Source: Neoechinorhynchus agilis
Lineage: Eukaryota > Acanthocephala
Direction of reading: 5' to 3'
DNA length: 64,000 nt
Assembly: GCA_051530055.1 (NCBI GenBank)
Contig: CM121341.1
Coordinates: 4,464,001-4,528,000, forward strand
The position numbers were made by a program, and so were the translations under genes. Below, in pieces: positions 23,776 through 33,096 of this stretch. Every line of letters starts with the position of its first letter. Within the stretch, counting starts at the first letter, position 1. The notes beneath the pieces were generated by a model that saw only the letters and a program-made list of their open reading frames with translations, had not been told where the DNA came from and searched no databases.

Positions 23776-24630
23776 ATGAGACTTATAATTGAACGCGATC
23801 CATTGGGTGTGGCAGAATGGTCGGCGAGGTACATAATGAAAAGGATCAATGATTTCAAACCTGGACCAGATCGATATTTTGTACTAGGCTTGCCGACTGG
23901 TAAGTTATTCCTCTTCATTTGAGTTCATTGATCACTTAGCGTACAATAAGGTGGAACCCCGGTGCTTACATATCAGAAATTAATAGGATTCAATCGCGAG
24001 AATAAAGTGTCATTCAAGTACGTAAAGACCTTCAATATGGATGAATACGTCGGTCTTCCCCAAAATCATCCAGAATCGTACCATTCATTTATGTTCAATA
24101 ATTTTTTCCAACACATTGACATCAATCCAAAGAATGTTCATTTGCTAAATGGAAACGCCGACGATTTGGACAAGGAGTGTCAGGACTATGAAAGGAAAAT
24201 CAAAGAAGCTGGTGGGATTGAGTTGTTTTTAGGGGGAATCGGTCCTGATGGGCATATCGCTTTTAATGAGCCCGCTTCGAGTCTGGCATCAAGAACACGA
24301 GTTAAGACTCTCACTGCAGATACTTTAGCTGCAAATGCCCGGTTCTTCGATAATGATGTTTCAAAAGTTCCTAAAATGGCTCTCACCGTTGGCGTTGGAA
24401 CTGTAATGGAAGCCAATGAAGTAGTAATACTCATCACAGGACTATCAAAAGCTTATGCACTTCATAAGGCTGTCGAGTGCGGGGTGAATTGTATGTGGAC
24501 CGTTTCAGCTTTTCAATTGCATAAGAAACTCGTTATTATCTGCGATGACGATGCTACTGACGAATTGAAGGTAAAAACAGTTAAGTACTTTAAAATGCTC
24601 AGACCGGTTCACGATACTCTAATTGAATAA
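23776..24630 (+). CDS. GNPDA1: Glucosamine-6-phosphate deaminase (isomerase), 2 exons
   Basis: Exon 1 23776-23899 and exon 2 23951-24630 are joined across a 51-bp GTAAGT...AG intron, phase 1, giving 267 aa, the normal length of the NagB/GNPDA family. Landmarks: GLPTGGTP after the splice (phosphate/sugar loop), FNMDEYVGL with the catalytic Asp region, and [14 protein letters not shown] carrying the active-site Asp, His and Glu. The enzyme converts glucosamine-6-phosphate to fructose-6-phosphate and ammonia in the cytosol, feeding amino sugars (including chitin-derived GlcNAc) into glycolysis. The start is the first ATG and matches the family start MRLIIxxD. No sign of decay. GNPDA1 versus GNPDA2 cannot be separated here; the symbol denotes the family. 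Confidence 0.96.
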
Positions 24631-24696
24631 ATTCTGCTTTTAGATTGCGTTAAAAACCACCAATTTGTCCGCGAATGTATCACTGAATCATTTGAT

Positions 24697-25045
24697 GGTT
24701 TGGAGGGTGGTGAACATAATCCCGGTTAAAGATTCTTTTATTGTATTGTACGTTAGCAAATCCTGTCCCCGGTGTTGTCGCTACTCATTTATTTGAGAAA
24801 TATTTCGCAAGCTTTTCCTTGCCTCTTCAGTCTCTATCTAAAATGGAGATGACATAAACAGCATGCACAGCCGGTCATGTCTGGATGTAGCTCAGATCCG
24901 CGATTTCAAAAGAGAAAATTTCGCCTCATCGTTGAAATAACTTTCAAACAATGACTGATTAGGCGAGGTTTCCTCTTTCGAAATATTTCATAACAATAAA
25001 AGAATCTTTAACCAGGATTATGTTCACCACCCTCCAGATATTGTT
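24697..25045. mobile_element. MITE with long inverted ends
   Basis: Left end GGAGGGTGGTGAACATAATC and right end GATTATGTTCACCACCCTCC are perfect inverted copies, extending inward as CGGTTAAAGATTCTTTTATT / AATAAAAGAATCTTTAACC. Internal words such as GAAATATTTC link it to the element at 7800-8037. It lies just 3' of the deaminase gene. Confidence 0.85.
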
Positions 25046-25059
25046 TGCAGGAGCGCTTG

Positions 25060-26350
25060 TAAGGTTGGTCTTTCCTCATAATCATTTCAAGTTCTGATAT
25101 CCGAGAAGATTGGGCAGGATGAAACGAATTAGGATTACGAGTGTTGTGCTCGTGTGAAAAGGGAGCGATATGTGAAAGAAATCGTGGTGGTAGGGTTGAG
25201 AGGTGTTTTGTTTGTTTTATTAAAATAGCATCAAGGCATTCAGCGAGAAAGAGAAAGTCAGCTGTGCAGATTTTAGATGCTCTTTTGTGAAGAATTTCAA
25301 GACGACGGATCAGCGATTTGGAATGTATGCAGAAGACGGGGTAACCGTAGGTGAGGGAAGGTAAAATAAAGATGAAGTAAAATTTGTAGAGATCAGGCGG
25401 AGGCGTTTGAGGAGCTAAACTTTAAAGGTGTTCAGCTTGAGGGAGAGAGTGATGTGCGAGTCCCATTTCAAGTTTGATTGAAATTGGATACCCAGAATTC
25501 TCAGGGAGGTGACTAGTAGGATGTCATTTAGAAGCTCAGGGGATGATGTGGTGTTGCGGGAGAGAGGAGATCATTTCGAAGCATTTTGAGAAATTGAGAT
25601 GGAGTTTGTGATTGGTGCAGAAATCTTTTATGTGTGTGATTTCTTTAGAGGTTAAGGAAAGGGAGAGGTGGGATGGTGAATGCTTGATGAGGGTGATATC
25701 GTCGGGGTTTGAGGTTGCTGAGGAAAATATTAAAGAGAAGTGGTGACAGCACAGCACCTTGAGGTACGCCTTTGGTGAGGCTGATGGAGGAGATAGAACG
25801 GCAGTGAATGTATTGCTCGCGATTGTAAAGATAAGATTCGAGCCAGCAGATCTACCACAAGTTGAGACCACAATCGGAGCAGATCCGAAGAAGGAGTGAA
25901 TGGTCCACGGAGTCGGATGCTTTCGATAAATCCAGTTGAATGAGAAGGGTGACGTGGGAGGGACTATTGTCGAGGTTTCTTAGGAGTGTGTCATAAATGC
26001 AAAGTATGGCGTCGGTTGCAGAAAATCTGGGTCGGAAACCAAATTGCAGGGGCGATACCTTTTCTTTGAGAAGTGAAAGAAGGCGAGATTTAAACATTTT
26101 TCGATGATTTTTGAAAGAACGGCGGGCAGAATCGGAAATGGGATGTCCTTTTTTGGAAGAAGGATATCTATAGCATTTTTCAGGCATGAGGGGTAGATGC
26201 TATATAAAAAGCTGAGGTTTATAATGTGGGTAAAAGGGTCAATGATTTCGGGGATGATGTAGCGAAGCTGTAGTACTTCGTATGACGAAACTAAGGGGAG
26301 TATCGGCGAGTTGTCAAAAACTTCAGTGAAAGATTGTGTGGTGTCTAATG
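25060..26350 (-). mobile_element. Jockey/CR1-like LINE relic
   Basis: On the minus strand, from high to low coordinate, it reads LQFGFRPRFSATDAIL, then LDLSKASDSVDHSLLLRI (reverse transcriptase motif A region), then in another frame SLTKGVPQGAVLSPLLF (motif B), and then HLNFSKC. These are hallmarks of APE-type LINEs of the Jockey/CR1 group. Several frame changes show it is inactive. Its 3' part (about 25070-25250) matches 29096-29330 in the opposite orientation. Confidence 0.8.
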
Positions 26351-26539
26351 TTCAGCAGTGATTGTAAATTGAGTCAGGGCAGAGGTTCTGATTGATGGAA
26401 TTAAGAACCTGTTTAGTTCTTCCGTGCTTATTACGACATTGATTTAAAAGATTGTGATTATACATTTTATTATGCTTGAAATTAGTGAATTCAAATCTGT
26501 CAGTTCTTAAATGTTACTGACAATTCGAGCCTTTTTGAT

Positions 26540-26640
26540 TTAGGTTATTATATCCGTTCCTCGGCTTAGGGGAAGACAACGGTGAACCTTGGTGCCGTGG
26601 CGTCATGCCAAAAAGCCGAGGGACGGATTTAATAACCTCC
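26540..26640. repeat. Fold-back hairpin
   Basis: Arms AGGTTATTATATCCGTTCCT / GGGACGGATTTAATAACCT with CTCGGCTTA / AAAGCCGAG; the loop is about 45 bp. No coding content. Confidence 0.75.
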
Positions 26641-26779
26641 TGAATACTTTTTTTTAAGATGTATTCAATCAACCTTCATTTCTCGACAATTAACACACTC
26701 ACCACCTCCTGCCGAATTCCAGCTTTAAATAAGGCGGTGAATTTTTTGGAAGGCTATAATCAGAAACAATGATTTTGCT

Positions 26780-26985
26780 ATTAGTTTTGTTAAAATTAAT
26801 CTCTATTTTTATTCTAAATCACATCCAAAACGAATTCATGAAAGGTATTTTATTTGGTGATTGAAAAAATAGAGATTCGTGATCCTTTGAATATCTACAG
26901 CAAAAAATAGGTAAAATCCGACGAGACGTACGAAATATTAATATAGAATTAATCTCTATTTTTTTTCTAAATCACAAAATATAAT
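26780..26985. mobile_element. Small terminal-inverted-repeat elements (MITE copies)
   Basis: A complete copy of about 120 bp lies at 26861-26980, with GGTGATTGAAAAAATAGAGA at the left and AATCTCTATTTTTTTTCTAA at the right. A solitary right end (AATCTCTATTTTTATTCTAA) sits at about 26797. The same end occurs in the element at 19455-19605. Confidence 0.65.
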
Positions 26986-27043
26986 TTTTAATCGTACTAT
27001 GTCATGAATTTATTGTTTATGGAATCCCATCGATTTTTGAGAT

Positions 27044-27962
27044 ATGCTTGAAAGATTATTGTTGAAGCTTTATCGATACCGTTTTCTACTGTATCGGCGA
27101 ATGATACTTAAACCTCGTTACATAACTCCAATGGACCCAATCCGAGTATTATATGCAGATAAGGATTTTGTTGTTATAGATAAAGATTGTGGAGTTGCTG
27201 TTCAAAAGACTTCAGGCGTTACTGGTGGTTATGTGAACCTAATGGACCAGCTCCATAATTCTGGTCTTGGTACCCTTCTACATTGTCATAGGCTTGATGC
27301 GACGACAAGTGGATGCCTCCTTTTGGCTACGAATCCTTGTGCTTGTTTACTTGCAATGGAAATGTTTAGACGTCGTAATACCATTAAACTGTACTTGGCT
27401 CTTGTCCGAGGTCATCTCGATTCTAATGTTCCTATTCATATAAACCGTCCGATTGGATTAGATCGATCAGATTCGACATGTAGATTACAAAGTTGTGCCG
27501 ATGATGCTATTGGACCCAAAAGTGCCGAGACCTGCGTTTATCCTTTGTCCAAAGGAACATATTTAGGACAAAATGTTACTAAGGTCTTAGTTCGTATTTT
27601 CACTGGCCGCACGCATCAAATAAGAGTTCATTTGTCGCATATCGGTCACCACGTTGTTGGAGATTTTATTTATTCTTATCGAAGAGATTACAAAGCTCCT
27701 CGTCTCATGTTGCATTCGTACCACAAAAGCTATCCGGCTCATCTTTGAGTGAGAAGCTTTTGAAGAAAACAGACTGAAAGTAAGTTTCAAAAATCGCTCA
27801 TATATTGACGTCTTTTCAAATGACCGGTTCGTGACGATACGTGATCCAAAATGGATAGAATCTGAAGATAAAAATGATCTAAAAAGCGCTGTTCGACTAT
27901 TATCTCAAAGAAGACCCGAAGCAATTGGTTCATGGGCACATTCTGCTCGAATAATACGTTAA
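27044..27962 (+). CDS. RNA pseudouridine synthase, RluA/RPUSD family (carboxy end frame-broken)
   Basis: The frame 27044-27748 (234 codons) is a RluA-type pseudouridine synthase. It has VVIDKDCGVAVQK near the start, the catalytic motif HRLDATTSG (Asp is the nucleophile), LYLALVRG, and TGRTHQIRVHLSHIGHHVVGD near the end. It isomerises uridine in RNA. The stop at 27746-27748 comes where the family usually continues; immediately downstream, in the +1 frame, 27760-27962 reads protein-like sequence (NRSYIDVFSNDRFVTIRDPK) to a TAA. No good GT-AG pair reconnects the two, so this is a frameshift, a sequencing error or a shortened form. The first 29 codons before MDPIRVLYADKDFV could be a targeting sequence or non-coding. 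Close to human RPUSD1 in type, not certain. Confidence 0.85.
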
Positions 27963-28309
27963 ATTTGAGTATTTTTTCTAAGTGCAAGGGTTGTTTGGGT
28001 GTTTTGTTTAAACCAGCACTGCCCAACACACGCTCCTATGCGGTTCATTGAATAACTTCTAAAAGAAAATCGAGGTAGCGTAGAGGCCTTAATATTTCCC
28101 ATAAGCCACATTTTATCTTTCGCTTCCTTAATGAACCTTCTTATGTATTCCTACCGAGATTCCTCTCTCCTCACCAACGGCTATCCCTTGTTTTGTTACC
28201 TTTCCCAATCACAAATCCGTCGTCTTGAAACGTTTCACAGAGAAGAGCATCTAAAATTTGCACAGTTAATTTTCAATCAAGGTTATTTGTGAAAAACAAT
28301 TTAATTGGT
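27963..28309. other. Intergenic, no gene recognised
   Basis: No supported gene, RNA or repeat. It ends at the 3' end of the next LINE relic. Confidence 0.5.
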
Positions 28310-29090
28310 CAGATACAATCACCACCGCCCGCAAAATCTTAACTTCTCTCATTCCTCGGCTGTCGCTATCACGTTAGCAGCATTGCCTCGTTGTACTGCG
28401 ATCGAGATATTTTGTCGCAGGAATACACCTGCTCGTGCGTCGCCGGTCGCTTTTCTCAATTTATTCGAGAGATCCTGGAGCAGAGCGCAGAGCTGCCAAG
28501 CGCTCCATTCGTCTCTACTGCGAAGGGGTGGGCCCTTGCTAAATCGCTATATTTTCGTACCTTCCTCCTTTCCGCTGCACCTTCAGCGATTTCGAGAGAG
28601 TAGGGAATGTTGCTCACTGCGAGGGACGTTGCGTCCCAGAGAAGGCATTTGCCCTCCCGCCACAAAAAGATCGAAATTCCGTCAGGTCGACAAAAATGGG
28701 CGGGTTCCAAGATGTTGAGGAAGTTCACCGTTCTCAACGCCCGAGAAATTACGCTGTTGATCTCAGAATGGCGTAAGAACCTTCCTCCTGACTTTTGGCA
28801 AACGAAGCCGTGTCGCCCTCAACCAAAGACCCACATCGACAGCGATTGGGCGTGGATATCGGGAGACCAAGTCTTAAGGATACTGCGATTCTCGTTACCT
28901 CGTCAGTAAGAAGAGTTCCCACAGATGCCAGAGGAACAGCCTCCAACCACGCCCCAGATTCTCGTGTTGAAACTGCCAACAGTCTAGCTCGGACGACTCC
29001 ATCGCGAGAACCTGAAAGTAGAGAGCTGTGAGGTCTCGCGACTAGAGGTTTGTCCCAGATCGACCGTACCGTTCACCGAATGCTTCATAA
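28310..29090 (-). mobile_element. RLE-type LINE relic (3' part)
   Basis: The minus strand reads the carboxy-terminal endonuclease region (FLNILEPAHFCRPDG, GKCLLWDAT, PFAVETNGALGSSA) in broken frames, and further upstream CRCGSLVEGDTASFAKS. Its low-coordinate end (CCGCAAAATCTTAACTTCTC) also begins the copy at 51355 and, inverted, the scrap at about 40550-40620. This defines a second RLE LINE subfamily distinct from the 2020/29835 one. Confidence 0.8.
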
Positions 29091-29420
29091 AATTTTCAAC
29101 GAACATTCAAAACGCCTCTCAACCTCACCACCATAATTTCTATCCCATTATATTCCCCTTTTCGCATGAACACAACACTCGCAATCCGAAATCCTTTCAT
29201 CTTCCCTCTATTTCCTCTCCTTTTCCTACACTGCCCAATTTTCTCGGATATCATAACTTGAAATGAACCTGAGAAGAGACCCAACCTCACAAACTCTCCT
29301 CGAAGCGAATAATCACCAACTTTCCAACCGAACCCGTAATCCCCTCCTAAATCAACAACCGCATTCATTTCTCTAATCAGAACTTGAGTGTTCACGAGGA
29401 CTGAAAGGTACATGGGCCTA
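29091..29420 (+). mobile_element. Jockey/CR1-like LINE 3' fragment
   Basis: CT-rich sequence matching the complement of about 25070-25250 (for example ACACAACACTCGCAATCC and CTCGGATATCA). GAATGAATGCGG-type and AACCTGAG words recur at about 8240. It is a 3' fragment without a usable frame. Confidence 0.55.
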
Positions 29421-29659
29421 TTCTTTGTTAATTAACAAATAAACGTGCAGTTATTAATAAATCACCAAATGATGAGTATCCTTGCTTTAAGAAGCAGTAG
29501 AACAAGTTTAATTTCTAAATATTTGCCTTAAAAGTTTGCATACCTTTTGGCCCGGGCACTTTGTTGTGTTTCATACATCTTAAATACTGCCTACATTTTA
29601 CTTAGCGAATCGCTTAATCTCTTCAACGTGCAGGTGATTACATTTGATGGGCTCACGAG

Positions 29660-29732
29660 GGGGGTGTAGCTCAAATGGTAGAGCGCTCGCTTAGCATGCG
29701 AGAGGCACCGGGATCGATACCCGGCATCTCCA
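29660..29732 (+). tRNA. tRNA-Ala (anticodon AGC)
   Basis: A 73-nt cloverleaf including the discriminator A. Acceptor GGGGGTG pairs with CATCTCC (two G-U pairs); D arm GCTCAAATGGTAGAGC; anticodon stem CTCGC/GCGAG with loop TTAGCAT (AGC at 29693-29695); T arm CCGGGATCGATACCCGG. A box TAGCTCAAATGG and B box GGATCGATACC are present. No intron. It sits between two LINE relics. Confidence 0.95.
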
Positions 29733-29834
29733 AACATTTATCTCAAGTAATTCCAGACTTCAGGAGATAAAGTTTTCCGTTTTTTTGCAGCAACGAATTC
29801 AATAGTGAAATAATCTCGATCAAATCTTACCAAC

Positions 29835-30430
29835 ATCCACACCACCGCTCTGGATCACTCAACTGCCGTTCTGGTGTAATGGTCGAAAGGACAGATGCAA
29901 CTGCAGGCTTTTGTTTTGGAGGAGGAATGCTCCTGCGCTCGGATCGCCAATGATTCGTCCATGTTTCTTGGACAATTTATTGACCAGGTACTGTGCCGCG
30001 GTACCAAACGACCCGAGCTTCTCGACGCCAAAAAGAACGAAATAATCATTTTCACCCGAGTTCCCGTATTTAATCTTTTTGCGTCCTCAGCGACGGTGGC
30101 GAATTTTATGTTGCTGGCTGCGAATGGCGTTCCAGAGAAGGCATTTTCCTTCTCGCCACGATCGGCAAAGATTGCTCGGCTCTTGGATGTTGGGCGCATT
30201 CACAGTATTCAGGGCACGACTAAGAATTGCGTTCATTTCGGCGTGCCGTGAGTACCTTCCGCCTGATTGCCGACAGCAATCCTTACTGTCTCATCGGAGG
30301 GAAGGGTACCCACAGAATCCATTGGGATAGCGTTGAGCCTAGCACCCGATTCTCTTGTAGAGACTGCCGCCAATCGAGTTCGGTTCACCAAGTCACCCTC
30401 ACATAGCGCGGGGACGACACGTTCCTCGCT
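29835..30430 (-). mobile_element. RLE-type LINE relic (3' part)
   Basis: Very similar to 2020-2640 (shared CACCGCTCTGGATCACTCAA and CGAGTTCC..GTATTT). The minus strand encodes broken carboxy-terminal endonuclease sequence. Short internal deletions relative to the 2020 copy; 5' part missing. Confidence 0.8.
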
Positions 30431-30699
30431 TCGCTCGGAACCTCGATGCTAGACCCCTAAGTGAAGAGAACAACGTCAATGTGATTATTTCAACTTCATC
30501 AGCCAAGGGGACCACCACACGACCGAGCTTCTCAACAGGACTCTGTTAGGTTTGTGATTGGATTTTCTCCCCGATGAAAACAGGAGTTCTTAAGATCCAT
30601 GGACCCCTTAATTCACGATGCTGCGGTTCCGGTTCACCCAAACAAATCCATTGATGGTGTGCGCCAAAATCCTATAACGACATCACCAATACGAAATGA

Positions 30700-31020
30700 A
30701 ATTCCATTTGTAGAGAATATTGTGAGCGCGTCCTGCCCAAGGATGTTCTGAAAAGAATCCCAAGGGCCGCGCGATATCAGGCCGCAAAGAGATTCATCTC
30801 TCGATTGACAGACTGCATCGAGATTAAATCAGAGTTTTCGTGGATGCGTATCTTTGTGTTCCCTAGACTGGTGCTTTCCGCTGGTGATGTTTCCAAGGGT
30901 TCTCTGACCACAAAAATAAAAGAGCGAATAAATTCTGTTGACAAAAAGTTTTGTAAATATCCCATTGCTCAAAATTCAAATGGGAACGGCATCTCCAAGT
31001 TCTTTTCGCAATAATTATTT
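30700..31020 (+). mobile_element. RLE-type LINE amino-terminal fragment (opposite strand)
   Basis: The plus strand reads VLPKDVLKRIPRAARYQAAK, then SWMRIFVFPRLVL and GSLTTKIKERI. This is the kind of region that precedes the polymerase in RLE-type LINE polyproteins (KRIPxxxRxxxA...LxxFxxxxL). The open frame 30805-31014 is part of this and not a host gene. Orientation is opposite to the neighbouring 3' relic, so it is a separate insertion or an inversion. Confidence 0.55.
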
Positions 31021-31189
31021 CAGAGACTTTTTACGAATTGAGCGATTCAAGCTGGCGAAATATTGGATTTAACCAAAATTCCTTTAAATTTTACGCGTTT
31101 TTTATTCCGTTTTTTATTTTTATATGATATATTTTAGCACTTTCGGCGGTCGAATTTTATGTTTTACATCAGAGAAGTGATATGACCAA

Positions 31190-31640
31190 ATGAACTTTGA
31201 TGAACAGTTACGAGTTCGTACATTTCTCCGGGTCCTCAGATACCTCCCGAGGAGGCGGGACTCTCATTGATGAGTTTCCTCCCTTCAGCAATATTTCGTC
31301 CCCTTTGGTCGTGCGTCATTGGCGATGAGGAGACAACAACCACAGACATTGGCGGCGGGGGTGAAACAACTACGGAAGAGACAACAACTACAGAGGGCAA
31401 CGGAGGTGGTGAAACAACTGTGAACGACTTGGATCTCATTTTCAGCATTTTAGGTTCAATGGTGAACGAATTAAATAAACTGCATTTTTCCGGCTTGCTT
31501 CAATGAAAGATTCTACTTTTTTCACCAATAAAGTAATTTTTTGATGATCACAAAACAGAGGTTCGGGGCTCAAGTCCACAAGACCACCTCAACACAACTA
31601 CGAAATGTACAAACTCAGCCGACAGAATCGGTTTGCTCAA
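31190..31640 (-). mobile_element. SINE copy split by a Thr/Gly-rich segment
   Basis: The reverse-orientation SINE body is recognisable at 31190-31318 (CAGATACCTCCCGAGGAGGC, CGTCCCCTTTGGTCGTGCGT) and resumes at about 31590-31640 (ACCACCTCAACACAACTACG). Between them about 240 bp replace the expected tRNA-like box region. Confidence 0.65.
31267..31506 (+). CDS. Hypothetical Thr/Glu/Gly-rich peptide or exon inside the SINE
   Basis: Codons 1-19 of the frame lie in SINE sequence; from about 31320 the sequence is distinctive: EETTTTDIGGGGETTTEETT, then a hydrophobic end LDLIFSILGSMVNEL, a TGA, and AATAAA 20 bp later. That looks like a mucin-type linker plus a short terminal segment with its own polyadenylation signal, perhaps the last exon or a retrocopied 3' end of a secreted protein gene. 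Start codon and expression are unsupported. Confidence 0.3.
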   Translation: MMSFLPSAIFRPLWSCVIGDEETTTTDIGGGGETTTEETTTTEGNGGGETTVNDLDLIFSILGSMVNELNKLHFSGLLQ

Positions 31641-31734
31641 CCGCATGCGAGAAAATCTGCTAACAATCCAACGAATGACCAGTTTTTTTAAATATCAAAT
31701 CGCTCAAAGTACTAATTTTTGAACGGCAATCGAG

Positions 31735-32089
31735 TATACGCCATTCCCATTCAAAAATCGCTCACTCCCTGTTATTTTCCAAGGTTAAAATTTCTGCTTG
31801 GTCCAAATGGCGAGATATATTTAAAACGTAGAGCGAGACAGATCGAGGCATTTGTATTTCTCCCGTTTTTCGCCGGTTCCTGGAAGCCTTTTGGTATGTT
31901 TAATATTTGTCTTTGCCGACTTTTTTCCTGCGTGCCATTCCAGATAATTTAGGAGAAGCCATTAGTGTATGCGAGAATGCCACACAAAAGCGTGACATTG
32001 CTCGAATGGAAAAATCTATGCGCTTATTAGGAAGCAAAAGGGATTTTCCTCGTTATCCGTTTTTGTTAGGCGAGGAAATCAATGTCTAA
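31735..32089 (+). CDS. Hypothetical protein, last two exons (5' end not found)
   Basis: Exon 31735(?)-31893 joins exon 31944-32089 over a 50-bp GTATGT...CCAG intron, phase 1. The joined reading is KFLLGPNGEIYLKRRAR, then IEAFVFLPFFAGSWKPFDNL, then VCENATQKRDIARMEKSMRL and FPRYPFLLGEEINV. The segment AFVFLPFF could be a membrane-embedded stretch in a small basic protein. In-frame stops upstream of 31716 mean an earlier exon or start must lie beyond an acceptor near 31734, or the one near 31772. Family not recognised. Its stop codon overlaps the ATG of the next gene by eight bases. Confidence 0.5.
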
Positions 32090-32860
32090 TAAATCGGAAG
32101 GATCACATGTCGCTCTTAAAACTTCGGATAAACAGCAACTGTGCAAAGAGTTTGCTCTTAATGACGAAACTTTGACAAGTGAGTTGGTCCGATTTTTTTC
32201 GTTGTTTGATGATTTAAAGAGAAGGCTACCAAGAATCGTTCAACTTGTTCGACAAAGACGGTGATGGCCGCATAACTCCTGAGGAGATTAGTGTTCTTTG
32301 TAAATCTCTCGGTTATACTATGAGCAAGGCATCAATCCGGAACATGATGATGCTTTGTGATATTGATGGTGAGTGCAGATAAATGGAGATACGGTGAGAT
32401 TTCTTTTTCAGGTAATGGGATTTTGGATTTTAAGGAATTCTTACAGTTGTTAACGAGTGGACGACAAAGGTGCCAAGTAAAAGACGAAAATGAGCTCGAT
32501 GAAATATTCAAGGTTAGATATGATCGCGACAGGGAGAGATATCGACTTTCGTATTAAGGTCTTTGATGCCAATCACGATGGATATATTGATGAGAAGGAG
32601 TTGTCTTCTGTTCTACGAAGATTAGGCGAGACTTTGAATGAGCATGAAATTAAGGAAATGATTGTAGTGGCCGATACTGAAGGAATAGGAAAAGTCAGCT
32701 TGAAAGGTACGAATTCTTTGACCTTTTTTATTTTGAAGATTTTCAATTAACCTCTAAAATGAAATCGTATTTTTTTCTAAAACTTCCACAGCGCTACTTC
32801 TTTTTTGAGGCGGTTCTCTTCTTTAAAAGACGACACAAAGAGTGGGCAAAAAATAGCTAA
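32082..32860 (+). CDS. Calmodulin-like EF-hand protein (5 exons)
   Basis: Exons 32082-32178, 32225-32368, 32412-32512, 32559-32706 and probably 32739-32860, giving about 203 aa. The first three introns are 43-46 bp GT-AG with matching phases. EF-hand 1 has the loop DKDGDGRITPEE; EF-hand 2 is DIDGNGILDFKE, built across a splice; EF-hand 3 is DANHDGYIDEKE; EF-hand 4 is DTEGIGKVSLKD, lacking the usual Glu at position 12 and with Gly at position 4. Architecture and linker spacing are calmodulin/troponin-C-like, so a calcium sensor is likely. The last intron would be only 32 bp; reading through instead ends the protein at 32750. A basic, aromatic tail (FFKRRHKEW) follows if the last exon is right. 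The ATG sits inside the stop region of the previous gene. Confidence 0.8.
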
Positions 32861-33096
32861 ATAATTAATGGAAACCAAATAAGGGAAATTTGGATGGCTA
32901 ATAAGTTGAGACGATTTCTGCACGTTCTAGAAAAGTCGTTGAAACGAATCTGATAAACACATTCTGCCACTTGTTCCTCATTTAGATTTCAAGAAGATAC
33001 TGACAAGTAGAAATTCGATTCATTAATAGTCCAGAAGTCTCGGTCAATAAAAACATTATCGTTTTCATCAGATGTATGAGTATGCGTCCATCTCGT
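32861..33096. other. Intergenic, no gene recognised
   Basis: Convergent 3' ends of the calmodulin-like gene and STT3B. Nothing further seen. Confidence 0.5.

Noticed and set aside
28140-28305. Possible additional host exon after the pseudouridine synthase
   Set aside because: No open frame with splice sites; short matches are to LINE 3' sequence.
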